A stretch of 64,000 bases of DNA from CAZKNF01 sp964554105. GTDB lineage: Bacteria > Bacteroidota > Rhodothermia > Rhodothermales > VXPQ01. The notes below the pieces were generated by a model that did no database searches, was not told where the DNA came from, and was given only the letters and a program-made list of their open reading frames with translations. The translations under genes and the position numbers were made by a program. Shown piece by piece: positions 1-7,668 of the stretch (positions are counted from its first letter, which is position 1; the number at the start of each line of letters is the position of its first letter). The stretch lies in the NCBI GenBank assembly GCA_964554105.1, contig CAZKNF010000012.1, positions 1-64,000 on the forward strand, in the 5' to 3' direction.

Positions 1-169
1 GGTCTGTTACAGAAAGTAAGGTGCGGACTACCGACCATACGTAAGTACCGCCGGGATATGTGTGTAGGAGATATCCCCACAAAAGCGTCCGTGCGTCCCC
101 GCCAGACTACCTTTACAATTGCTCGTAGTCTGCGTCCCGCGCAACCGATACCTATCGATCAACAAGGAA

Positions 170-922
170 ATGGGCCAGTTTACTGACAAAGTCGCCATCG
201 TTACAGGAGCCGCGTCCGGCATCGGACGGACGACGGCCCAGCTTTACGCCCGGGAAGGCGCGAAAGTGGTCGTTTCGGACGTATCCCCGGATGCCGCACA
301 AGAGACAGTACAGCTCATCCGGGATGCCGGAGAAGACGCTGTATTCGTCCGAGCGGACGTGTCCGATCCGGCCGCCTGCGAAGCACTTATCCAGAAAACA
401 CTCCAGACGTATGGCCGTCTGGATTTCGCCTGCAACAACGCGGGGATAGGCGGCGAATCGAATTCAACCGGCTCGTACAGCATCGAAGGGTGGCAGAAGA
501 CCATCGACATCAACCTTTCGGGCGTGTTCTATTGCATGCGCTATCAAATTCCTGCCATGACGCAAGCCGGCGGCGTCATTATCAATATGGCGTCCATTTT
601 GGGCCAGGTGGGATTCGCAACCGCGCCCGCTTACGTCGCCGCGAAGCACGGGATCGTCGGACTGACGAAGAGCGCCGCGATCGAGTACGCTCAGCAGGGC
701 ATCCGCATCAATGCCGTCGGGCCGGCGTTCATCCGGACTCCGATGATCGCGGAGCTGGAGGAAGACCAGGCCACTAATCAGATGCTTCTGTCCATGCATC
801 CCATCGGCCGTCTGGGCGAGCCGGAGGAAGTCGCCGAGCTGGTCATCTGGTTGAGTTCGGAGAAGGCGTCGTTTGTGACGGGCGCATATTACCCGGTCGA
901 CGGAGGCTACCTCGCACGGTAG
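170..922 (+). CDS. SDR family NAD(P)-dependent oxidoreductase
   Basis: A 250-residue classical short-chain dehydrogenase/reductase. The cofactor motif TGAASGIG is at residues 12-19, NNAG at 89-92, and the catalytic residues are Ser142 and the pair Tyr155/Lys159 (YVAAK). The C-terminal PVDGGY motif is also typical. The enzyme should be cytosolic and reduce or oxidise an alcohol/carbonyl substrate; the sequence does not reveal which one. An Asp (VVSDVS, about residue 37) at the end of beta-2 favours NAD(H) over NADP(H), as in related SDRs. I chose the ATG at 170 because the Rossmann fold starts right after it; 17 upstream in-frame codons look non-native. The gene stands alone, with the opposite-strand ric gene downstream. 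Confidence 0.93.
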   Translation: MGQFTDKVAIVTGAASGIGRTTAQLYAREGAKVVVSDVSPDAAQETVQLIRDAGEDAVFVRADVSDPAACEALIQKTLQTYGRLDFACNNAGIGGESNSTGSYSIEGWQKTIDINLSGVFYCMRYQIPAMTQAGGVIINMASILGQVGFATAPAYVAAKHGIVGLTKSAAIEYAQQGIRINAVGPAFIRTPMIAELEEDQATNQMLLSMHPIGRLGEPEEVAELVIWLSSEKASFVTGAYYPVDGGYLAR

Positions 923-1084
923 ATCGTTTTTCACAACTGCCGATGACAAAATCTTGGCTGGGATAATTTATTCGTCATGATGTCGACCTAGTCACACGCC
1001 GGCGCGGAATCCTCGGAAGAAAAGCAGCTGCGAATCTTCTCAGGTGTATGCGAACGGAGCGGCCGCCTGGCTGCTCGCGATCGC

Positions 1085-1834
1085 CTACGCCGTGAAACCT
1101 TCCAACTCCTTGTTCAGGCGAGCAACCGCAGGAAACAGGACATTATTCTCCAGGTGGACGTGCCGATGGAGATCCGTCTCAAACTTCGCAAGCTCGTTGA
1201 AGGCTATTCGTGACGTATTGCAGGGTGCCCCCGAGACGTCGAAGTCTCGACTCAGCGTCCGAATCTGCTTCATGAGCCCGCCCGCCGCGTCGTGTTCGTG
1301 CTCGAGTTCCTCGACATCCGCGTCCGAAGCTTCTAGTACAGCCTTCCCGTTTCGTGCTGCCCCGCAGAGCGCCTCTACATAAGGGAAGTATTCCTGCTCT
1401 TCTTTAGCCATATGTTCGTCGAGCTCCTGCGCGAGCTCTTCCATCAGCTCGGCAATCTTCACCGACTCCGGATGCGTGCCCCCGTGGACGCGCGCGACGG
1501 TCTTCGTCAGCTCCAGCAGTTTCGGCGTCGTCTCGCGCACGTATCGATGATGAATGTTCACCACGTAGCTCGCCAGGAAGTCGGGCTCCCAGGATCGAAC
1601 GTCGAGATGATCCGCCACTCCACCCTCAGTCGCCGACTCGACTGCAGCTAACGCTTGCAGTAGGTCGTCACAAGAGACTCCCATCGCCTCGCTCGCCTCC
1701 TTCACGGACTTGCCTCCACCACAGCAAAAATCAATGCCGTACTTCTTAAACGCTTCCGCGCGTCGGTAGTCTTCAGCGACCACCTCGCCGACGGGTCGGT
1801 TGCAGAGGTCGTTCATTCGTTGAGTGGTGTCCAT
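1085..1834 (-). CDS. ric: Iron-sulfur cluster repair di-iron protein (RIC/YtfE/ScdA)
   Basis: This 249-residue protein has the two-part layout of the RIC family. An N-terminal ScdA/DUF542 domain carries the hallmark double cysteine in DFCCGGGKS. A hemerythrin-like domain follows, with di-iron ligand motifs IHHRYV, HMAKEEQEYF, LEHEH and HRHVHLENN. RIC proteins repair Fe-S clusters damaged by nitric oxide or peroxide in the cytosol. The start at 1834 is preceded by an AGAAGGTGAT ribosome site; an upstream ATG at 1939 gives an unlikely basic extension. It is the last gene of the same-strand series merR, DUF6448, ric, and lies 5 kb from nirK, which makes NO. That supports a nitrosative-stress role. 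Confidence 0.93.
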   Translation of the reverse strand: MDTTQRMNDLCNRPVGEVVAEDYRRAEAFKKYGIDFCCGGGKSVKEASEAMGVSCDDLLQALAAVESATEGGVADHLDVRSWEPDFLASYVVNIHHRYVRETTPKLLELTKTVARVHGGTHPESVKIAELMEELAQELDEHMAKEEQEYFPYVEALCGAARNGKAVLEASDADVEELEHEHDAAGGLMKQIRTLSRDFDVSGAPCNTSRIAFNELAKFETDLHRHVHLENNVLFPAVARLNKELEGFTA

Positions 1835-1944
1835 TTCAATCACCTTCTTCTTGTGGATCTTTGTTTTGGTTGAAAATCGCCATCCTACCGGCGGACGACG
1901 CCGGACGAAGATGGAGATAATCGACTCTTTTATCTTCAAACAGG

Positions 1945-2571
1945 CTACTCAAAGTGGGCATGTTTGGTCTGTATGGCCTCAGCTTGATGTTCCGGCGAAG
2001 CATGTTCCACGGTCTCGTGGATCCGCTCTGCCAGATGCGTGAACGCTACATATGCTTTGACGAATTCCCGCCCCGCCGCAACACTGTCATCGGCTTGCTG
2101 CAAAGCCCTATATGCGTCCGCGAAACGCCCTTGAACGGCAGCATCGATCTCCGCGGTCAACAGTTCCGCGAGCGAGTCGGCGGATCCGCTCTCGAGTGCT
2201 CTGTCCGCTGCGGCAGTAGCCGGTCCGACGTCGGTGGAAGCCGGCTTTATCCCTGTGTACGGCACCCCTTCGCTCGAACGGTGAAGCCGCACGACCGTCT
2301 CGAAGAAGTACAGGTCGGCGAGTTCACGGCTATCGCGATTGTTAACCCTCACGACCCGTGCCCTATCGAATGCAGCGGTGACTTCACTCTCGTCCTCCTC
2401 CGCAATCCACTTGAACACAGGCATGAGGTCTCCCGTCTCCAGCGCCGTTTGCGCGTCGGCCACAACGGGTCCGTTCATCGTGTCGCAGTGCGCGATCGCA
2501 CTCTCCGGCACCAGTAAAAAGGCCGCAAAAAACAGTGCGAGTGCAGATCGTCTGGTATTGATCCTTTTCAT
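1945..2571 (-). CDS. DUF6448 family secreted protein
   Basis: A 208-residue protein with a clear signal peptide (basic MKRINTRR, hydrophobic core, cleavage after AIA near residue 27). The mature protein starts with HCDTMNGPVV, which I recognise as the DUF6448 hallmark. The rest is helical, with several His residues (RIHETVEHA, KHAHFE) that could bind metal; that is inference. No biochemical function is known to me. GGGAGGACAATC before the ATG is a strong ribosome site. It starts 27 bases after merR ends, so the two are probably co-transcribed, and ric follows with about 110 bases between. Co-transcription with a MerR regulator suggests that metal or redox signals control it. Confidence 0.8.
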   Translation of the reverse strand: MKRINTRRSALALFFAAFLLVPESAIAHCDTMNGPVVADAQTALETGDLMPVFKWIAEEDESEVTAAFDRARVVRVNNRDSRELADLYFFETVVRLHRSSEGVPYTGIKPASTDVGPATAAADRALESGSADSLAELLTAEIDAAVQGRFADAYRALQQADDSVAAGREFVKAYVAFTHLAERIHETVEHASPEHQAEAIQTKHAHFE

Positions 2572-2598
2572 GATTGTCCTCCCATCTGTGATGGTTGT

Positions 2599-3024
2599 TT
2601 ATCCAATCTGTTGATCTACGCTCGGGAGCGGCTCTTCGAGTGCATGAAGTACGAGGCACGATTCCACCGACCCGTGCTTGTCGCATGCGCCGGAAAGCTC
2701 GATGAGCTTTGCGCGGATTCTCTGCAAGTCGTGGATTTTGCCTTCTATCTCTTCGACCTTCTCCGCCGTCTTCGCCCGCACGTCCGAGCCGGCTCTCGGC
2801 ACGACTCGAAGTTCAAGCAGCTCGCGTATCTCTTCGAGGCGAAAGCCCAGGTCCTGCGCACGTTTGATGAAGCGAACGTGGGACACATGCTCAGGTCCGT
2901 ACTTCCGATAGCCTGAGGGCGTACGCGGCGGCTCCGGCAGCAGTCCTCGCTTCTCGTAATACCGCACTGTGTGGATATTCACGTTCGACTGTTCGGCAAC
3001 TTCTCCGGTAGACAAATGCCTCAT
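2599..3024 (-). CDS. MerR family transcriptional regulator
   Basis: A 141-residue MerR-type regulator. The winged HTH covers residues 4-43 (LSTGEVAEQSNV..TVRYYEKRGLL..GYRKY), followed by the long dimerisation helix. A short C-terminal metal loop holds Cys114 and Cys123. This CX8C spacing matches Cys117/Cys126 of the mercury sensor MerR, but the residue matching its Cys82 is Ser80. It may therefore sense another metal or a redox signal, or bind mercury differently. A dyad 69 bases upstream (3093-3110) is a candidate operator. The DUF6448 gene begins 27 bases after it, so the regulator probably controls its own operon. The effector is not known. Confidence 0.9.
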   Translation of the reverse strand: MRHLSTGEVAEQSNVNIHTVRYYEKRGLLPEPPRTPSGYRKYGPEHVSHVRFIKRAQDLGFRLEEIRELLELRVVPRAGSDVRAKTAEKVEEIEGKIHDLQRIRAKLIELSGACDKHGSVESCLVLHALEEPLPSVDQQIG

Positions 3025-3344
3025 GACTCAAAACCTGTAGTTTCAGCGCCGGCTTTCAACGATTCAGTTCAGGGTTCGCGAATGTAATACGGCCTTGACC
3101 ATGCTCAAGGGTTTCTGCCTTCACGTACTTTTCGACTTCTATTTTCAAACTCCCTTATGCACTTCGCCTTCGAGACGCGTCTTTTTCTTTTTCTGACGCA
3201 TGCATTTTCATCTACAAGACGCCTCGTCATTCCCCTACATTCCTACGCTCAAGAGTAGGGTCGAGGGTTTTCCCATCGCCCGAACGTCATGTGATGCGCA
3301 TGAGCAGGGCATTTTTTCGTCATTGACTCAAAGACACATAGGGA
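3025..3344. other. Divergent intergenic region between merR and the VIT1-like gene
   Basis: This 320-base gap separates two divergent genes and should hold both promoters. It contains the CCTTGA/TCAAGG dyad at 3093-3110 and a second inverted repeat, CCCTAC at 3233-3238 with GTAGGG at 3255-3260. I see no convincing small gene. The second repeat lies about 85 bases before the VIT1-like start and could be part of its promoter control, but the support is weak. Confidence 0.4.
3093..3110. promoter_or_regulatory. Candidate MerR-family operator
   Basis: CCTTGA-N6-TCAAGG is a perfect 6+6 dyad of 18 bases. MerR proteins bind dyads of about this size inside the elongated spacer of their target promoter. 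The site lies 69 bases upstream of the merR start. Assignment rests on position and symmetry only; I could not place matching -35 and -10 boxes with certainty. Confidence 0.35.
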
Positions 3345-4100
3345 ATGAACCACCTTCAGAAGCAAACACATGTAGAGGAGCACCGACCGGCTAATATCCG
3401 CGAACGCCTGGCGCGACAGCACCGCCCCAGTTATCTCGGGGATGCCGTGCTGGGCGCGATCGATGGCTGCGTAACGACGTTCGCCGTAGTAGCAGGCGCG
3501 ATTGGAGCCGGGTTTTCGAGCATCGTGATTGTCGTCTTGGGGTTCGCCAACCTCCTTGCCGACGGATTCAGCATGGCAGTGAGCAACTATCAGAACACAA
3601 AAAGCGACCAGCAGCACGTCGAAAAGTCGCGGCACGATGAACTGCGGCACATCGAGATGTACCCGGAGGGTGAACGGGAAGAAATCCGCCAGATATATTC
3701 CCAAAAGGGATTCTCAGGCGACGAGCTCGAGAATATCGTCCAGGTAATCACCAGCGATCGATCTCTGTGGCTGGACACGATGCTAAGGGAAGAGCTCGGT
3801 CTCCAGCTTCAGGGACCGAGCCCTATGAAAGCTGCACTCGCAACGCTGCTCGCTTTCGTCGGATTCGGTGTGCTTCCCCTGCTCCCATTTGTCATTCCAG
3901 GTTTCTTACCCGAGTACACGTTCGTGACGAGTGCCATCGCTACCGGCGCCGCCTTCTTCAGCATTGGTCTTGTAAAGGGCCACGTGTTACACCGGTCGCG
4001 CGTCATGGCTGGGATGGAAACACTGCTCACCGGCGGAGGCGCAGCATTGCTGGCATACCTTATCGCAAGCTGGCTCCAGCAAGCGTACGGTGCAGTATAG
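3345..4100 (+). CDS. VIT1/CCC1 family transporter
   Basis: A 251-residue membrane protein of the VIT1/CCC1 family, which carries Fe2+ or Mn2+ across membranes. The first helix pair has the family pattern YLGDAVLGAIDGCVTTFAVVAG, then GFANLLADGFSMAVSNY. A cytoplasmic segment (about residues 90-160) is rich in acidic residues and His (RHDELRHIEMYPEGE, LREELGLQ), as in the metal-binding domain of VIT1. Three C-terminal hydrophobic segments follow. The ATG at 3345 is the only good start, although a GGGA lies directly against it. It faces merR/DUF6448/ric, so iron handling next to di-iron repair is plausible. The transported metal is inferred from the family. Confidence 0.9.
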   Translation: MNHLQKQTHVEEHRPANIRERLARQHRPSYLGDAVLGAIDGCVTTFAVVAGAIGAGFSSIVIVVLGFANLLADGFSMAVSNYQNTKSDQQHVEKSRHDELRHIEMYPEGEREEIRQIYSQKGFSGDELENIVQVITSDRSLWLDTMLREELGLQLQGPSPMKAALATLLAFVGFGVLPLLPFVIPGFLPEYTFVTSAIATGAAFFSIGLVKGHVLHRSRVMAGMETLLTGGGAALLAYLIASWLQQAYGAV

Positions 4101-4138
4101 GCGGCACCCACGATGTCTCGGGATCCCGCGCGCGAATG

Positions 4139-4639
4139 TTAGGCCACCGTCATCGTGCCCTGCATGACCATGTAATGTCCAGGGAAGGTGCAGATGTATC
4201 GATACGTACCCGGCTCCTCGGGTGCTGTAAACGAGACGCGGACCGTCTCGCCGGGCTGTGCGAGCGGCGTATACGCTAGAACGGCGTCGTCATTCGGGAT
4301 ATACTCGTTCGCTTCCCCGGCAGCCATGGCAGCCTGACCGACGCGGTTTACCTCGGCGTCGTCATCCGAATCAATAACCACCACGTTGTGCTGCATGGCC
4401 GGGCTGGTGGCCACGTTTTCAAAAACAATCGTGACTTCCTGTCCCGGTTCGACATTGAACGACGTCCGGTCGAACTTCATTTCGTTTCCGACCGCCTGCA
4501 TGTGAACCTCGCCCGACGCGACTGCGTCGTCCACGGCAGCGGATGCATCACTGCCTTCCGAGCCGCCGCAGGCAGTCAAACCAAGCACCGGCAGAATGAC
4601 TAGTAGCGAACTCAATAAAGTACTTTTCATCTTTGTCAT
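4139..4639 (-). CDS. Azurin/plastocyanin-like blue copper lipoprotein
   Basis: A 166-residue exported cupredoxin. The lipobox LTAC puts the lipidated Cys at residue 24, so it should be membrane-anchored on the outside of the inner membrane or in the outer membrane. The type 1 copper ligands are His84 (MQHNVVV), Cys150, His155 and Met160 in the pattern C-x4-H-x4-M. Such proteins shuttle single electrons; here the obvious acceptor is the nitrite reductase NirK encoded 1.6 kb upstream. The ATG at 4639 has AGG eight bases before it; an upstream ATG at 4669 lacks this. It is the last gene of the nirK-nirV-sco-azurin series, and a large dyad (4684-4716) precedes it. Confidence 0.9.
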   Translation of the reverse strand: MTKMKSTLLSSLLVILPVLGLTACGGSEGSDASAAVDDAVASGEVHMQAVGNEMKFDRTSFNVEPGQEVTIVFENVATSPAMQHNVVVIDSDDDAEVNRVGQAAMAAGEANEYIPNDDAVLAYTPLAQPGETVRVSFTAPEEPGTYRYICTFPGHYMVMQGTMTVA

Positions 4640-4683
4640 TATATAACCTATATAACTAGTTAGTGGCATGGTTATTAGTAGGA

Positions 4684-4716
4684 TTCGATCATGTTATACT
4701 ATAGTATCTGATCGAA
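4684..4716. promoter_or_regulatory. Composite palindrome between sco and the azurin-like gene
   Basis: Outer arms TTCGATCA (4684-4691) and TGATCGAA (4709-4716) are perfect reverse complements. Between them is a perfect 12-base palindrome, ATACTATAGTAT (4696-4707). The stop codon of sco lies inside it. It ends 45 bases upstream of the azurin start, so it could be an operator for a separate azurin promoter, or an AU-rich RNA hairpin between the two reading frames. Nothing else in the window matches it. Confidence 0.45.
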
Positions 4717-5340
4717 CAACTCGGCGTCCGCTTTGAAGGTGCCGCCAGACCCGGTGTGGCGAAAGACCATCTCTCCTTCCTGATTCAAAACCGCGATTGT
4801 GCTGGTATGGGCGATCTGACCGTCTGCCTGTGCGCGATACCGAACCCCAAGCAGGGCCGCTAGCGTGCGAACATCGCTCTCCCGACCACGCAGTAGGGTC
4901 CACCGATTCAAATCTAAAGCATGACCCTCCGCAAATCGGCGCATGGCATTCGGCGTATCACGATCTGGATCGAGCGACACCAGCACGTAGGCAGCCCGAT
5001 CCTTCACATCCGACGGCAGCAGCTCACCTATCCTCTTCATGTCATTCACGATCATCGGACACGCGTTCGCGCAGTTCGTGAAGATCATTGACAGAACCAC
5101 CGGCCGGCCGTTAAATGCAGCAAATCCTGCAGCCTCGCCGTCGTGATCTGTCCATGATGCATCATGCGCGTAGATCGAGGCATCGACCGGTTCGTGTGAG
5201 AAGGCCGTCTCATCCATGACCGCAGCCGGCGACGGCTCGTTACCGGCAGGCGAGATACCGTCTTCGGTGCTGCAGCCGACGAGCAGCGTGCTCACCCCGA
5301 TCACCAGAAGGCCCCTGAACAGAAAGTTGATAGCTTTCAT
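4699..5340 (-). CDS. SCO1/SenC family copper chaperone lipoprotein
   Basis: A 213-residue thioredoxin-fold protein of the SCO1/SenC/PrrC family. It has a lipobox LVGC (Cys23), the copper-binding CxxxC motif (Cys90-ANA-Cys94) and the third ligand His178 (IAHTSTIAVL). SCO proteins deliver copper or reduce cysteines during assembly of periplasmic copper enzymes, mainly CuA of cytochrome oxidase. Here it sits between nirV and the azurin gene, so maturation of the copper sites of NirK or azurin is the likelier task (inference). Its ATG overlaps the nirV stop codon as ATGA, which indicates translational coupling. Confidence 0.93.
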   Translation of the reverse strand: MKAINFLFRGLLVIGVSTLLVGCSTEDGISPAGNEPSPAAVMDETAFSHEPVDASIYAHDASWTDHDGEAAGFAAFNGRPVVLSMIFTNCANACPMIVNDMKRIGELLPSDVKDRAAYVLVSLDPDRDTPNAMRRFAEGHALDLNRWTLLRGRESDVRTLAALLGVRYRAQADGQIAHTSTIAVLNQEGEMVFRHTGSGGTFKADAELFDQIL

Positions 5341-6194
5341 AGCGCCGGTCCAGGTCTTGCATTCACGTCAGTGGCATCGATCGCACATCTAAAACCCAGC
5401 GACGCTACCGTATAGCTCGCCTCGAGACCGCTGCGAAACCCGAAGCGGAGAAATGCAGCATAATCATCGAACTCCGATGCACTGATCGCCGCGCTTCCGC
5501 AGTAGAGCGTGAGATCCAGATCCCCGTTGTTTCGCGATTCCCCGGTGACGAGGGCCGAATTGAAGTCATCCACCCATTCCCATACGAGGCCGTGCAAATC
5601 GCAAATGCCCGACTCGTTGCAGTCGGTCGATCCCACGCGATCCGGCGTGGCAGAAGCTGGGCGGCTGTACCAGGCAAGCGCCTGGCGGCGAGACGCGGCA
5701 TCGTACTCCTCCACCGGACCCGCCTTGGTCTGGCCGGCCGCCAGCTCCCATTCTGCAGTCGTCGGCAGCCGCAACCCTCTCCACTCAGCGTATGCACGCG
5801 CCGCAAACCACGACACATTCACGACTGGTCGATCGGCGAGCGAATCCGGACCGAAATCAAGGTCGCCTGACCAGCTGTTCAAGTATCCGGGATCCGCAAA
5901 AAGCGATCTGATTTTCGACCGCTGCCACGAAGGGTTCTCCCGCAAGAATGCCAGAAATTCGGCATTTGTTACGGGATACTGATCCAGGTAAAAGGGTTCG
6001 ACGGCCTCAGCCGCCGTCCCGGACGGATCCGAGTACAGCGGCTGGTAGTCGCCACCTGCGACGTAAACCATTCCCATCGGAGCGTCGGATTGACTCTGGT
6101 CTTCCGGCCCTATGCGCACTACAGCTGCAGCAAGTACTGCCGCTCCTGTGCAAAGTGTCAATCCTTGCATCCACATCGAGAGAACGTTGTTCAT
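5337..6194 (-). CDS. nirV: NirV-like formylglycine-generating-enzyme family protein
   Basis: A 285-residue protein with an N-terminal membrane or signal segment (about residues 5-30) and an FGE-sulfatase/SUMF1 domain: MVYVAGGDY, PFYLDQYPVTNAEFLAFL, DRPVVNVSWFAARAYAEWRGLRLPT and the terminal LGFRCA. Real formylglycine-generating enzymes carry a catalytic cysteine pair before the last motif; here I see no such pair, so sulfatase activation is unlikely. The position directly after nirK matches nirV of denitrifiers, whose exact role is unsettled. The ATG at 6194 is chosen because upstream codons run into the nirK stop; AGGAG lies 12 bases before it. The stop overlaps the start of sco. Confidence 0.85.
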   Translation of the reverse strand: MNNVLSMWMQGLTLCTGAAVLAAAVVRIGPEDQSQSDAPMGMVYVAGGDYQPLYSDPSGTAAEAVEPFYLDQYPVTNAEFLAFLRENPSWQRSKIRSLFADPGYLNSWSGDLDFGPDSLADRPVVNVSWFAARAYAEWRGLRLPTTAEWELAAGQTKAGPVEEYDAASRRQALAWYSRPASATPDRVGSTDCNESGICDLHGLVWEWVDDFNSALVTGESRNNGDLDLTLYCGSAAISASEFDDYAAFLRFGFRSGLEASYTVASLGFRCAIDATDVNARPGPAL

Positions 6195-6228
6195 TGACCG
6201 CGTGATCTCCTGGATTTGGTTGAGCCGG

Positions 6229-7479
6229 CTAGTTGTCGTGGGCGGCCAACGGATCCACACCGTCGGGTGCGTAAGTCGTCACGTCTAGCTGCCCCGTATA
6301 GATCGCCTCGTTCTCAGGTCCAACCACATCAAGTATGCCGACGGCACCTTTGTTGAAGGCACGGAAGATGGCGTGATCTACAAGCGTATACTTGCCCGGC
6401 ACGTCGACTTCAAAGTCTACGATGGAGGCTCCGCCAGCAGGTATAGCCGTAGTCTGGACGTTGTGCTGGTTCGCAAGCGTGCCACCCTCCGTGTAGACGG
6501 CATCGAACATCTCCCCGATCACGTGGAACGAGGACGACAGATTCGGACCACCGTTGCCCATGTACAGCCGGATGTTTTCACCGACAGCCGCCTGGAGTGC
6601 GCCCGTACCCGTCAGCGCATCTACGCCTCCGTTAAAGACGACATAAGCCGGATCCTCTCGCAACGCACTATCCATGTCGAATGCCTGCAGACCCTTCTCA
6701 CCGAACTTCCCGGATGTGTAGAATTCACTCTGCATCACGTAGTACTCGCGGTCCACCTCCGGCAGGTTTTCTTCCGGTTGGACGAGGATCATCCCGTACA
6801 TACCGTTCGCGATGTGGAGTCCAACCGGCGCCGTTGCGCAGTGATAGACATACAATCCCGGCTTGATGGCGCGGAACTCGAACGACGCCTCTTTCCCCGG
6901 CACGATCAGCGTCGCCTCGGCACCGCCCCCGGTGCCCGTCACCGCATGAAGGTCGATATTGTGAGGCACCTTGTTATGAGGATGATTCTTCAGGTGGAAC
7001 TCCACGAGATCCCCTTCACGAACGCGGATCATCGGACCCGGCGCCTCACCGCCAAACGTCCAGAACGTGTACTGCACTCCGTCAGCCAGCTCTTTGACCA
7101 CCTCCAGTACCTCTAGATCAACCACCACGCGGCTTGCATGGTCGCGCTGAATGACGGGCGGCACCTCCGGAGCATACGTCAGGGTGGCCTGCTCCTCGCC
7201 GCGCAGCGGCGGTAGCGATATGGAGGACGCTCTCGCATCTCCCGCCTCCGCCTTCTTCACCGCACCTCGCAGGCGTGGCGCAGTGCCGAGGGGTGATTCG
7301 GCCGTGTGTGCGGGGTCGACAGCAGCGGCCGCAGCCAACTCAGCGGATGTCCCCGCCGCAGCGTCATTCTTCGAAGTCAGCATCCGATCCATCCCGATGG
7401 CGCCGACGACGACGACCAGGCCGAGTATTCCGATTGCGAAAAAGCGATATCTTGGAATGTTTTTGATGTTGTCTTTCAT
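6229..7479 (-). CDS. nirK: Copper-containing nitrite reductase (NO-forming)
   Basis: This 416-residue two-cupredoxin enzyme reduces nitrite to nitric oxide outside the cytoplasmic membrane. Type 1 copper ligands are His173, Cys214, His222 and Met227; type 2 ligands are His178, His213 and His369. The catalytic Asp176 (HNIDLH) and pocket His319 (SSSFHVIGE) are present. The SSSFHVIGEMFD form resembles the AniA-type class rather than the short proteobacterial class. An uncleaved-looking helix (residues 12-30) and an Ala-rich linker suggest membrane anchoring. GGAGG lies seven bases before the chosen ATG. nirV, sco and azurin follow on the same strand, and a divergent Rrf2 regulator lies upstream. 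Confidence 0.96.
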   Translation of the reverse strand: MKDNIKNIPRYRFFAIGILGLVVVVGAIGMDRMLTSKNDAAAGTSAELAAAAAVDPAHTAESPLGTAPRLRGAVKKAEAGDARASSISLPPLRGEEQATLTYAPEVPPVIQRDHASRVVVDLEVLEVVKELADGVQYTFWTFGGEAPGPMIRVREGDLVEFHLKNHPHNKVPHNIDLHAVTGTGGGAEATLIVPGKEASFEFRAIKPGLYVYHCATAPVGLHIANGMYGMILVQPEENLPEVDREYYVMQSEFYTSGKFGEKGLQAFDMDSALREDPAYVVFNGGVDALTGTGALQAAVGENIRLYMGNGGPNLSSSFHVIGEMFDAVYTEGGTLANQHNVQTTAIPAGGASIVDFEVDVPGKYTLVDHAIFRAFNKGAVGILDVVGPENEAIYTGQLDVTTYAPDGVDPLAAHDN

Positions 7480-7518
7480 AGGACGCCTCCGAACGATTTC
7501 CCCATTTGCGGAGTTTTT

Positions 7519-7587
7519 AGTCTTAAATAGCGCCAAAAACAAAACCGGGCGATCCGGCGCGCAGCTTATTTAAGACTTCTTTGTCTT
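7519..7587. promoter_or_regulatory. Inverted repeats between nirK and the Rrf2 regulator gene
   Basis: AGTCTTAAATA (7519-7529) and its exact reverse complement TATTTAAGACT (7567-7577) are 48 bases apart centre to centre. The right copy overlaps a shorter dyad, AAGAC (7572-7576) with GTCTT (7583-7587). They fill the shared control region of nirK and the divergent regulator gene, so they are candidate binding sites for that regulator. They do not match the Escherichia coli NsrR consensus as I remember it. Confidence 0.5.
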
Positions 7588-7668
7588 TATTTCGACGTAG
7601 TTACTACCGTCCTGAAGGCAGGATTCACGACGAGCACGTCTTCACTGCAAACGAACCGTTTCTCAACG

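Noticed and set aside
1954..2517. Plus-strand frame opposite the DUF6448 gene
   Set aside because: The minus-strand frame has a signal peptide, a family hallmark and a strong ribosome site; this one has none.
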